NCBI GenBank assembly: GCA_031002005.1
Contig: JARYHS010008074.1
Location: forward strand, 10,238,924-10,302,923
Reading direction: 5' to 3'
DNA length: 64,000 bases
DNA from: Vandiemenella viatica
Lineage: Eukaryota > Arthropoda > Insecta > Orthoptera > Morabidae
The notes under the pieces were generated by a model. That model did no database searches. It was given only the letters and a program-made list of their open reading frames with translations, and was not told the origin of the DNA. Both the position numbers and the translations under genes were made by a program. Positions 41,420 to 53,280 of the stretch are shown piece after piece. Within the stretch, counting starts at the first letter, position 1. The number at the start of each line of letters is the position of its first letter.

Positions 41420-42640
41420 TATGGGGTGCCTGAGAGTGGTAGTATCTTTCGAGCCTGGCTGACCATGTCTTGACTCAAGAAAAGTGATGCAGACTGGTCC
41501 ACACCCGACATCCTCCTCTCACTTGGTAGTTACAAGAGCTATCACCCAGGCAACAGTATTGGTCCACTGGCTAAACCAGGTGAGGGCAACCTGCTGCCTT
41601 GCAGGTTTGATAGGGGACTATCAAAGGCTAAGGGAGTCAACCCGGACAGAACATCAAACGCTGGTCTGGAAGCGTCAATGCGGCAGCCCCAGAGCCTGAC
41701 TTGCTACCTCTTGGCTAGAAACCAATTGGTAAGACTAATTGTTTTTTTCTTTCAAGTCTCAAACAAGAAATAGCAGGACGGATAACAATAATGACGACAA
41801 CGGTAAGAAAAAGATCGAGGAGTGAGACAGGTGTGTTGCCTATCGCCACTTATATTCTGCATACCAATAAACAAAATCATTAGTGACTGGCGAGGAAAAC
41901 CCTATGGTAGAATAAAAACAGACAGACAGTCCAACCTGCATACATTACTGTTTCCAGAGGACCAAGTGCTTTTTGCTGAATCAGAAGATGACCTGCAGAG
42001 ATCGGTATATAACGTCCATATGACAGCAAAATAATAGAACATTCCCTCAATAAAACTTTTGTCGGAAAAAACAACAAACGAACCAAAATCTCAATAGACA
42101 AAACGTCCACAAAACAAGTAGCAGAATTTAAATACCTTTGTTACCTCAGATACACCCTAGAATCCGATATGCAACAAAAAATCACAAATTTCACGAAAGT
42201 TACAGGAATAATAAATAACACCTTCGGGCCATCTCTTGTTCAACAGCACTCAAGAATCAGGCTATTTAACATCCGGGCTAAACCTCCACTACTGTACGGC
42301 AGCGAGGCCTGGACTACGCAAAGGTGATGAACGAAGGCTAACGGTGGCTGAGATGCGATTCATGAGGAGAACAGCTGGCTACACATTAAAAGACAGAAAG
42401 AGATCTGATGATATCCTTAAAGAACTTAAAGTAAAACCAATTCTTCGAACTGTACAAACCTACAGAACATCTTGGACAGACCATGTACTAAGCACGAAGA
42501 CGGACCGGATCCCACGGAAAATTCTCAAATACCATCCCAGAGGCAGGAGATATGTAGAGAGACCACCAAGAAGATGGATTGAGACCGTAACAGGCCACCA
42601 GGCTTAACACTGGACAGGAAGTAGAAGAAGAAGAAGAGAA
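41420..42640 (+). mobile_element. Second RTE-like LINE copy, possibly internally deleted
   Basis: The 3' part (41811-42640) is the same family as 14990-17223 and ends in GACAGGAAGTAGAAGAAGAA. The 390 bp before it (G+C-richer, with GGGGACTATCAAAGGCTAAG) have the look of a LINE 5' region and may be the element's own 5' end fused to its 3' end. That fusion is inference; only the 3' part is firm. Confidence 0.65.
41811..42607 (+). pseudogene. RTE-like reverse transcriptase C-terminal part
   Basis: It begins in the reverse-transcriptase palm (GVRQVCCLSPLIF) and passes LHTLLFPEDQVLFAESEDD, where the catalytic FADD is altered to FPED. It continues through the KYL-type box, then LRKGDERRLTVAEMRFMRRT, KPILRTVQTYRTSWTDHVL and RGRRYVERPPRRWIETVTGH. 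A stop at 42033 and several deletions break the frame. It is more complete at its 3' end than the 15 kb copy, where the last domain is shortened. It cannot be active. Confidence 0.85.
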
Positions 42641-43928
42641 ATTTTATCTCAAAAATCAAATTTGTTTTTCGAAGAAAAAAAATCTAAATAAATTGTTTAT
42701 TTCTTAACCATACTGAAATGGCTAAACTTACTACCATCAAATATATAGCACATTCCTTCAGTTTTGTTATTTTTCATTAAAATTGTTATTGTAATAAGTA
42801 GATGAGGCAGCAGTTGAATTATGTAAAGACAAATTAATAACTGCAGAAGAACCGAAGACGCGATTGGTGGTTGACAAGAATGACGGCACCAGTTGGATTC
42901 TTCATTGGACTGTAACACGTGTCCGGCCAGACTTTGCGCAATGGAGGCAGACTAATATTAATGAACTTCCTGGTTACATTTCAGCAGCATTTCATCTTGT
43001 GCAAACTAATCGCGTATTTGCAGCGTTCTACAGTTAGGACAGTGGTGAATGATGCAACCTCCCCGTGGCTTGATGAGGCGGGGTCGAGCAGCTAGTCGAG
43101 GTTGTAACGTCCCAGGAAAAATGAATTCAGGTGTAATTCCACAGTGTGACAGTGTTCGTGTATGACTCTGATGCGTGTGTTCAATGTAGAGTGTTGTTTG
43201 TGTTGTGGATGCCAGATTAAAAAGAGGGGAGGGTGAAACTAGGTGCTAGCCAATTCAGCCTTACTCTTCTGTAAGACACCCAGATGTCAAGTTTAAAGTA
43301 CCCATCCGCAGTAGGAATTAACAGCAACATTGTCGTATGCCTCACTCCAAACGCATTGGAGAGAGGTTTCAAATTTAACCCATTATTATGGCGATGAGGG
43401 ATTATGCACCATTACCTCGCCTAGCCAGCCCGCCAAGTCCCATGGTGAAAATTTCTTCGCCACACAGGAGCGAGCTGTCACGTGTTGGGCTGCGGTGTCA
43501 CTACTCGCATCTGACCGTATGTTGTGCGCTGACACCTGAATAGTATCGACAAAAGTAAATTTCAGAAACTTCATTGTGAATTCAGTTGAGCAGCTACGCA
43601 GTGTCACAGTCTAGTGATAACAATCACAGATTCGATACATGTACAGGATTATATTTTTTTTCCTGCGTGCGTTTCGTTTTTTCCTACTATTACATATTTG
43701 CTTTGTTTATGTTTACAACTCCATACATTCTAAATTATTTTTCACACGAGAAACTTGTGATGAAACAAATTTCATACAGAGTTCTTAATTCCATTTTTTC
43801 CTCATTTAACATTTGAAATTTGTGCGTGCACCTAGATCCATGCTGGCGAAGGTATCTGAGGCACGTTTATACTGAACTGTGTATTTTGCGAGATCTTAAC
43901 CTGTTGATCTTGGTTGCTTCATGTTGCA
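42641..43928. other. Unannotated DNA
   Basis: No gene or repeat family was recognised. The stretch 43020-43520 is richer in G+C but carries no identifiable motif. Confidence 0.35.
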
Positions 43929-44763
43929 ACTAGCAGTTACCCGCGACTTCGTACGCGTGGACTTAGAACTTGATTGCTAGAATTGGAAACAGAATTCTGA
44001 AAGTTACCTAAGATACGTCCCAAACAACACCGAGTAGGCATAATATTACGGGAACGTCATCCATACACTATTCTACCGTCAAACCTGTCTCATGATTAAA
44101 ACTGTTATTCATACCGGTAAAAAGTAGCTCTATCCTATTTACTTCCTAAAAATACAAAGTAATTCCTTGTCATCGTTGTACACACATAGCCGTCAAAATG
44201 TAACAAAAAGATGAAACTTACTTTCGCATATTTAACATTATTAGTTTAGATCACATACAAACTGCCTGTGGAACCAGTATACCGCGAATAAAGTAAACGC
44301 TTAAGGCACTCTTCTACCGCCTACGATTTGCCACGCATTCCAGTCCTGAATTTATGTGACCTACATTTCAACATGGTATCCTTACTACAAAATCCTAGGC
44401 TTGCCTCAAACTATGAAAAACAATTCTTAAAATAATTTGCTCCCAACGGGGTTTGAACCCGAAGACCCAAGCAAATTTCTTAAGAAGCAAACACCTTATC
44501 CAGTACGCTACCAGACCTCATTGTCGCTTCGCATTACAGAGAAGTATAGATACTATGCGCCTGTCTGTAACAGTTCAGATAGTTTCCATAATTAAATGAC
44601 AATATGTATTATCTATACAGAAAATAGTATGCTATGTGCATCCTAATGTCAAATAGCATCTCGTTATCAAATTTCATCACGATCGGATTAGACGTTTAGC
44701 CCAAGAAACGTAACAAACAGACAGAGAAACAGAGTTACTTCCGTATTTATAATATTAGTATAG
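43929..44763 (-). mobile_element. Non-autonomous Helitron-like element, complete copy
   Basis: On the reverse strand it starts TCTATACTAATATTATAAA and ends CCACGCGTACGAAGTCGCGG-GTAACTG-CTAGT, a 5' and 3' pair typical of insect Helitrons. GTCTGTTTG-type repeats lie just inside the 5' end. A tRNA-like stretch on the reverse strand (GGTAGCGTACTGG, GGGTTCAAACCCC) is at 44430-44525. No coding sequence. Confidence 0.65.
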
Positions 44764-45257
44764 ATTAGTGTAAATCACTCACAAACTGACTGCGAGAAAA
44801 ACAAAAACTGAGGTACCAATATAGTGTAAAAAAACTAAGTGCTTACAACATTGTTCAGCGCATTACACCCCTGAATTTATGGGACCTTCATTTTAACATA
44901 GAATCCTTACAAGGGAACTTCCAGGCGTGGCTTATACGATCAAAAACAATTCTTAAAAAAAGTCGCTCGCACTTGGATTTCAACCGTAGACCACACAGGA
45001 AACAATAGAAATCACTTTGAGGGCAAAGTAGTACAGAGACGTACAGATGCTGTGCATCTCTCTGTTATTTTTTAGTTAGTTTCTTCAAAATTCCATGACA
45101 ATATGTCTATACAGAGAAAAGTATCCTATATCTTTCCTAATGGCAAATAGCATTTCCTTGTCAAATTTCATCACGATCTGATAAGCCAATAGTCTTGAAA
45201 ACGTAACAAACAAGCAGACAGACAGAGCTCCTTTGACATTTATAATATTAGTATAGA
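44764..45257 (-). mobile_element. Non-autonomous Helitron-like element, 3'-truncated copy abutting the first
   Basis: It has the same 5' end (TCTATACTAATATTATAAATG on the reverse strand at 45257) and the same internal landmarks as the preceding copy (CAAATTTCATCACGATC, AACAATTCTTAAAA, CTGAATTTATG). It ends where the 5' end of the 43929-44763 copy begins, so the two sit head to tail. Confidence 0.65.
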
Positions 45258-48200
45258 TTATGAGTGCTTATTTAGCTAGCTCTCTTTGGAAGAATCTTCC
45301 TTATGTCATTATTAAATGTTTTTCAGTATTTTTACGTTATTTTCCTTTTTAATATTTGCCATCGCGACATTTATTTAATTTTTCACACTTACAGAAAACG
45401 TTCAACATATTTTCTCTATCGGATAGTTACAATAGTACAAACGAAAGATACGATCGCAACCAAATTTAGCAGACTCCGTCAAAGAAAGACACACCGTCAA
45501 GACTAACTGGGATAATTTGTATGAACGCATCTGCACAATGTCAATGTAATAGGTATTATTCTACATCGCGATTAAGAATTACTTAAAGTTGGCTGAATTA
45601 CTGTAGTCAGTAACATAACACCATAAAAAAAAAAAAATTAAATATTTTATACCTTATATTACACCGCACAGTGGCACCAGTTGTATATACGGACCATGCC
45701 GGATAGAGAGGGGTGCATGTAACTACTTCCATCTGTATGAAGTAATAACGTCTGTAACATGTACTCCTGAAAGCAACTTAAATCTTATAACCAACGAAAT
45801 TCTCCATGCCTTTTACCGTGACAGAGGATTGTCAGCTGTCATTCTGATCCGTGCTGTAAATCAACCTTTGCAAATACAGCTGTTCAATACTGCAGCAGAA
45901 AGTCAACGCTGTCGCACACCTTGCACGGTGCTTTGTTACTCTCTGGAAACGGCTGAGGATATTTCGACTGGTGGCTAAAAATATTGCAACGTAAATTAAC
46001 CACAAACAAGCCAGACTCGTCTCTGTATATATAAATCAATGTCTGATTGTTTGTTCTGACATCACGTAGAAACTTTGATGTGATTTCCACACATACAAAG
46101 CTTAAGTTTTGAATTAAAAATAAGTGGTATGTGTTATCAGTCTACGAGACCCGGTGCCGAAGCCAGAAACAAAAATGTGATCTTAACCTCTAAATTTTTT
46201 TCCACCAGCATTGTAAATTAAAAATTGTTGAGTCTATATCTATAGAAAACCCATTAACAGAAAGACTTCTGAATAACTACTAGGACGTCGCATCCTCCTG
46301 CAGAAAGTCCTTGGGTCTATTTTTTCCTGCGTGAATTTGTTTTTCATACTGATCATATTTTCAATTTATTTTTAGAAAAACTCAGATCATATATGTTTAT
46401 CACATGGAAAATTTTATGAAAGCAAATTTCATTTCTAGATTCCGGTTTTCTCTCCATTAACTTTGAACCATAGCAAACATATTCAAAAGTCCAAGTGGTC
46501 AAAGATGCAGACAAATGATAGAACCTTTATAAATCTGTAAAGGAACTGTGCCTGTCTGCTACGTCATCACGAGAAAGTAGTGAATAGTTTTCCTTGGGGT
46601 TCCCATCGTTTGAAAGCTTAGGTTTAGCATTAAAATCTAAGCTATGATCCTATGACGCTAGTCATCTATCTGACAACGGATCATAAATGGAAATCATTTC
46701 TGAACTTCAAAAGTTTTCACCTATAGCATGACATTACTTGACAAGTACTCACCTGATTATGACGGATTTTTCACGGATCTAAAACTTAAGGGTTAGCTTA
46801 AAATCTGAGATTTAATTCAACAGGCTACCTTAACTTTCCACCGGTGGCGGATATTATATTTTAAGCCGAACATACGACAACAGTATAGCTAAATTGACGA
46901 TTTGGTGTATCCTAATGACCTATGAAAAAACTATGCAAATTATTAGTGGTAATTTACAGGTCGTTGACAAATTCACGCAGAACTTCGGAGGTAATAAGAA
47001 CGAAATAACAGAAAGAGAATAGTTCTGAATAAAATAGGTGGAGGACTTGCTGTTATTTTCGATGTAAAGTCTCCGAGTTTAAAATATAAGAGAAAGTTTT
47101 AAAAGAAATCTTGAAGTTTATCACTGAAAGTTTGGTCAACCATGGAAAATTAAAGTCCATAAATAATAAATTAAGCTATTTACGAATTGCCCACCAGTGT
47201 AAATCTTGCGATTAAAGTTTCCAGAATCATGTGAGAGCTGGAATGACGAGATAGAAAGTTAGTGTACAGGTTACAATGGTAAGTCGTATAGGGGTGAAGG
47301 AAAAAATGGATAATGATATGTTAAATACAGACGGAAATTTATGAACTATAACAATAAGAACGAGGTTAGAAAGACAACACATACTTTTACAGTTGGAACA
47401 TAACGAACAATTAAGAGAAGAAAGATGCAGCAAATTCGTGGAGGTAAGAAGAATATTGGCGCATAATATGTGACAAACAGTAACATTGCAACTTAAGAAA
47501 TTATTCATCGGTGGCTTCTGAAATTTTTCCATTGCGTAAAAACAGCATCAACAGTTTTCCCATTTAATTAATCAACGTCACATCTAATTGAAAATGAGCG
47601 CCACGAAAAGAATAGCCGGCAACCCTCAGCAGGTGAATACAACGCGTGAAACAAAAATGAATACTTAACAGATTCTGGTCTGGTAGCTAATAATAAATAT
47701 GCGCGAGTTGAAAACACGAGATCACGGGTTCACATAGGGGTTTTTATCAAGGCTTTGAAATAATTTGCTTTGAAAAGCAGTTCCGTTTGGTTTTCGCAAT
47801 GCAATGACAGGAACTTTAAACTGTGTCACTAGGCAGGTTGGAACCTACATATAACTTTAGACGACTAGTAACATTTTAAATGCATCCTATGACAGATATC
47901 CATGTGAATCATAAATCTAAAACTTCTTTCCCTGATATTACATAACTTTCCTTCTCTTTGAGTGTTTAGGTTAAGTCAAGGTCGTAGTTGAAAAGAATAT
48001 ATAATTGGAGTAGATATGGAAGCACTAAGAAAGCAGGTGGATTAGAAGAAAACCAATATATGTTTTTAAACCCAGGAAGGAACTATTTATAGGGTACATT
48101 AAAAGCAAATTATGAAAATATTTCTAGCAAGAAATTATTAAAGAATGAATAGAATATGAACTTCTTAAATTAAATTAAAATGTTTATAACACCACTAGAA

Positions 48201-49399
48201 TAAGCATTCAGTCATATTTAGTGCAAATCAAGCCATTACCAGACAGAATTAAGACAATAAGATTCGGCATGTAAGCCTTACTGAGAAGAATGGTCAGGAG
48301 TACTGTATGTACAAGTATTGTAGACACATATAAGAAAATTGTGCAGCTACTCCAACTACATGTATATGGTAAATAAATATTGTGGTATGACGATATTAAA
48401 TCTGGTTTGACGACATAAAGGACACCTTAAAATTGCGTGTAATTACGAACTGTGACATTTAAAATTAAGTAGTTAATATGAAATTAGCAAATCATATCTG
48501 CAGACGAATGTTGGCATAAAATATTCTCGATTTCTCTTTCCCTCCCACCTGGTAAATTGGGTAAACGATCTCGTGGGCAGTTCCGATCAGTCTCTATGAA
48601 TATGTTGCACTTGGGAACAGGAGTGTACTTCTGGAGATATTTTAACTCATATATTGAACTTGATGGGGGGAAAAAAGTTGAAATGGACTACGTGAATGTT
48701 AATTGAACCATCTCATCGTGTGTTGTATGTGATATGGTTAAAGCTAGTGTACTTATTATTGTGATTCAGTAAACAAGTCAGTTAAAGTAAATTATAATAG
48801 CCCTGCTATAGTTCTTAGAGACCACATTAAGAGACTTCATAAAAAATGGAGCCAAACTTCGGAAACGTAACCTGCTTAAGATATGGTAGGATGATTGCGA
48901 ATATAAATCCTTTACCACTATAACAACTGTGGCTAATATTTACTACAGAGGGAAACACTTATGGTATCACGGCTACCGTTATTTTTGCTTAGTAACAATT
49001 AATATGTTTCAATCTGGATCTTTATTTGCCCGCAAGATTTTTAGTTTGTAGATAGCAGTTTTTTTTGGGGGGGGGGGAAGGAGGGGAGGTTCGAGCGAAA
49101 GCTTTTATAAAGGAGGTTTGTGATATTCTGCTTGTAACGTTGTCTCGGTTCGTTGCGGCGCCTTGATGCGTGATGGTGTCCGCCGCTGACACTGGCTTAG
49201 CTGGCTCACAACCTGCTGGCTGGTGAAAGTTTCAACATAGGGACTCGGCCGGCAGGGTTGGGGAGAGAATTCCTAATCAGCATGTTGAGAACCAAAGTCC
49301 TGCACCTCTAAATTATGCATATGGAGTGAAGACATGCGGCACTGTTGATAATGATTCACTCATCGAATGGGGTGGTTAAACCTAGCGGTTCCCGTGGTG
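45258..49399. other. Unannotated A+T-rich DNA
   Basis: No coding family was recognised over 4.1 kb. A possible forward Helitron 5' start (TCTCTGTATATATAAATCAA) lies near 46019 without a matching 3' end. An A run of about 12 bases lies near 45627, and a G run follows a T run near 49060-49077. Confidence 0.35.
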
Positions 49400-49700
49400 T
49401 TTTTTTTTTTTTTTTTTTTTCTCCTGAAGAGTAGGTTTGAATGGTCTGGCACTGGGTTTCAATATGTTCCATCCTCGATTGGAATCTGGTGGATGAACAA
49501 GTTCGGATTTCAGACATGAATGGAAATTTCCTGTTGACGTTCGCTTTTCAAGCAGAGGTGTTCCCCGCGCGTGGGCCAAACACTGAAAAAAAGTGACGAG
49601 AAGCGAGTTAGAACGAGTGATGTCCGCTTCCGGAGAGGAGAGAGAAGGCATATAAGAAAAGCGCTTTTTCGCAGCATAAACTGAAAGTTTGTTACTATGC
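49400..49700 (-). mobile_element. Possible retroposed sequence with poly(A), reverse strand
   Basis: On the reverse strand about 280 bp of G+C-richer sequence end in a 21-A run (T run 49400-49420 as given). A 107-residue open frame covers it, but its C terminus is just the translated A run, and I recognise no family. It may be a SINE or a processed copy; no target duplication was seen. Confidence 0.35.
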
Positions 49701-49894
49701 CTCATTTCGTCTTGTTCAGATCAGTTTGTGACTTCGCTGTACATTTGCAGTGCATTAAGACAAATATTCCGACTATATGTCCTCATCTACTCTTCTGTAT
49801 CTGTGATCTTTCTTGCAAAAACGGTATCAGTAAGTAGTTATTTGTTATATTCTATGTTACCGTGTCCCAATATCTTTCTCTCAACCCAACATGG

Positions 49895-50275
49895 TAGGAA
49901 TTACACAAAATCTTTCCGGTATTCCTAAAGTCCATGTTTCGCTACCGTAAAGTGCTGTGCTCCACATATAGAGTTTTAAGAAGTTCTTTCTAATTCCTAG
50001 ATCAATATTTGAAACTAGAAGGTTTCTCTTTTTCATGAAGGCTCTTTTTCCTAGTGTTATTCTGCTTTTAACATCATTCCTGCTTCGGCCATCGGTTGTA
50101 ATTTGGCTTCCCAAGTAACAGAACTCATTCACTTCTCCTATTGCATCCGATCCTATTTTTATATTAAATCTGCTAGTATTGGTATCATTTCTGCTACATT
50201 TCATCACTTTTGTTTTACTTCGATTTATATTCAGTCCAAAATCTTCCTTCAGTATTTCTGTTTAGCGATCAACTT
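49895..50275 (-). pseudogene. LINE ORF2 C-terminal remnant
   Basis: The reverse strand reads MMKCSRNDTNTSRFNIKIGS, then EVNEFCYLGSQITTDGRSRN, then KSRITLGKRAFMKKRNLL and LKLYMWSTALYGSETWTL. This is the well-conserved region after the reverse-transcriptase palm in RTE-like insect LINEs. The catalytic box upstream is absent, and the reading breaks just after SETWTL. It is the same family as the remnant at 34470-36080. Confidence 0.8.
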
Positions 50276-50667
50276 TTGCAATATTTTGTAATATGTTGTC
50301 CATAAAATGATACCCTTGCAAAGTTCGATTTTTACAGAACGAATAAAATTTATACAGAATTCATGTTCCTGGCGAACGAAATTCATAAGAACCATTGTAA
50401 ATTGTGCCTTGAAGGGAAAACGCAAACCTCAAACTATACTAATGTCAGCATATCTGCAGAATTTCAATACAAAATTGAGGACTTGGCCGGCATGGTAGTT
50501 CCTTCCTCCCGTTCATAAAAATCAGTAATAGATTTACGAGTATAACAAAACTTGTACAATTGTCTTCAGATAACCAAGCACTCGCTAAGGTGGCGTGGAG
50601 TGAAAATACACATTTTACTTTTGAAAATCTTGAGCATGGCAGCATCAACAGTAACGGTATTTCTTCA

Positions 50668-51198
50668 ATTGTAAAATGAAGCACAGCCAACCTGTTGCAA
50701 TATTCATTGAATTTATTGTTTACCGGTTTCTACCCGCCTTAAGGGAGTCTTCTTCAGAACCTGTGGATATTGTACATTATTAGTGCATCTCATGTTAAGC
50801 TTGGAGTTACATACATGAAAGTTTGTGCATTCTCACTTGTTAAAAAGTATTACATAAATCTAAAAACTCTTCTCAATAAAATAGTACATTTTGTACTAAA
50901 GTCATCCATCTGGCAGCCAACGTGTATGGATGGATAGCTATAAAATATATTTTAATGTGTGACTTTAGTACAAAATGTACTATTTTATTGAGAAGAGTTT
51001 TTAGATTTATGTAATACTTTTTAACAAGTGAGTATGCACAAATTTTCATGTACACAACTCCAAGCTTAAAATCAGATGCACTAATAATGTACAATATCCA
51101 CAGGTTCTGAAGAAGACTCCCTTAAGGCGGGTCGAAACCGGTAAACAATAAATTCAATGAATATTGCAACAGGTTGGCTGTGCTTCATTTTACAATTT
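50668..51198. mobile_element. Long foldback element (about 240-bp arms)
   Basis: The arms 50668-50904 and 50958-51198 are near-perfect reverse complements around a loop of about 53 bp. Near each outer end is the block CCTTAAGG with CGAAACCGGTAAACAATAAA (intact in the right arm, one change in the left). No coding sequence, and no target duplication was identified. Confidence 0.85.
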
Positions 51199-52302
51199 TA
51201 CTTTTGTTTGGTCCTACGTCTCTGTGTTAAAAACATAAAGGACTTAGTGGATGTCCAGGTGGAGCTCCGAGCTACTCGTGTTGCAGGTACCTGGTTGCCG
51301 CCGCCTGTAAACACTGTGCTAACCCCGAGGCGTGCTACTGCCGTCAGAGTTCTGCATCACACTCGCACATAAACTTTTTTTTTTCCTTTTTTGAGCTGGA
51401 CGTCGGAGAACGCTGTGTCAGTGTTAAGAGCACGCCACACAAACCAGCTGACAGCTCACTTCTCACAATTACGGGATGACCTTTGAAGAACAGAAACAAC
51501 ATAAAGTCTCCGGTACACCAAAACAAAACAAAATAACCACTAGCAAAAGTAAAACTGAAACGTGAAAAATGAAACACTCCAATTTCTGATTATTTTAAAC
51601 TCCGAGACTGGCGGAAAATAAATGATTTAATCGGCTTAGTCGCGTTAAGAAAGCGCTGTATAAAGAGCAAAGTGTCGCAGAATTAACGGAACGAACATAT
51701 TTACGCAGAGACGAAAACAATTAATTTGTTATTAGAGATAAAAATAGAAGCAAAGTATAGCGCACCTCACATATCATCTCTTTATTGTAGACGGGGCTTA
51801 ATAGTTCACAAGTCATAAAGTGTAAAACTGTAAACGCAATTCAACAACTGACAACGTTTCTATTTTCCAGTTTCTTCTTCCAGAGACTTCTATCTAATAA
51901 CGATTTTTCGAGAAATCCCTATTGTTATCAGAAGGAACGACATTTTACTTGGTTCATTCTTCTTAGATGGCAGTGCCGTACAGGACAGGCGGTATTCAGA
52001 ACACGGCTACCCGCTGAATACGCAAACCGCTCCTAATTTTAGACATTCAATTCACTCCCGAGTCTCAACAGCTTCAGTCATGTTCCATTTCATCAATGGA
52101 GTTCTCTGATACCTGGAAACATTCAAATATTTTATTGTAATTTAGTTAATAAACCATTCATTTGGTTCTGCATTTATGTTATTGTGATCCAAAGCTGTTT
52201 TTCTAAATGTAACATTTATTAAAGTCACTCGTTGGTACCTTACTTTTTTGACATTGAAGCATCCTACTTATGGAAAATTTTTCTCCATTTTATCTCCTGT
52301 TT

Positions 52303-52335
<33 letters not shown>

Positions 52336-52865
52336 TTCTGCAGAGTAACCAAACTATTTTTTCGATATGGAAAGCTTTCAGTAATTCTCTTAGCTTCTGC
52401 TACATATGTTTCCCATCCTTGGTAGATAACGTCGATGTAGAGCTATGCAATGACGTAAACGGCAGGGTCGCCAAGCACAGAAACCTAAGTCTGGACAGTC
52501 TAAAATTTCATACTTTTTAAAATTTATTATTGAAGTTTTAAATAAATACGTGAATAGTTGAAGGCCGCAACAGATAGTCCCGCTAATCGATGCTATAAAA
52601 AAATTACATGACCTTGCTCTCGAATTCAGTAGGTGGTTATTTTGTCACTTGCGCTCTTTAGTCTCTCAGTCTCTCTGGTTACCTAATCGAAACATGATTT
52701 TAATCGATAACTAGTTTTCACGAGTTCTACTATCTTAAGTACTTGAGCGAAATTGAAGATTGCAGAAACTGGCTAGAATTATTCTAGAAATATTTAAGCC
52801 GGAACCCGACTCTTCTGCCCTGTGCCAAAGATGAAATTGTAACCGTCGTATGTGGGACTTGCACG
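51199..52865. other. Unannotated DNA
   Basis: No gene was recognised. A G+C-richer stretch lies at 51240-51360 and a 26-base T run at 52305-52330. Confidence 0.35.
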
Positions 52866-53280
52866 AGATGCACGCCGGGTCGATTTCGTAGGGCTGTTGA
52901 CAAAACTTTTTCTCACTTGCTCAACGACCTCGACAGATGTGCTTGGAGGACCTGAGGATTTTTTATTAGAGATGTTCCGACTATGACTTTGGCCGACTAG
53001 CCGACTAGCCGATTAGTCGGTTGTAAAGAGGCCGACTAGTCGGCCAAGCCGATCACGGTTTCAGGGGTATTCGGCAATTTCCGTGACGCTTCGTTTACAG
53101 CTGATTCGCGCGCAAGTTACAACCGCTGCCTACGAGCGTGTCGGAACATGTATTGTTTAGTTCGCATTGTTTCTTGATTTTTGCTTTTGCACGGGTCAGA
53201 GCGGTGTTTTTGTGTAAAAAAAAGAACAACAGTGTTTCTATTGTTCATTAAAGTGAAAGAGAATTAAAATTAATTTAATC

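Noticed and set aside
44430..44525. Reverse-strand tRNA gene
   Set aside because: B box is good but the A box is imperfect and the segment lies inside a Helitron-like element; no convincing cloverleaf by eye.
47227..47532. 101-residue reverse-strand open frame
   Set aside because: No recognisable domain, A+T-driven composition, no splice or repeat context.
50668..51198. Confirmed hammerhead ribozyme
   Set aside because: The CTGAAGA and GAAAC words fit, but stem II does not pair next to the core and no cleavage site was found; left as a finding to test.
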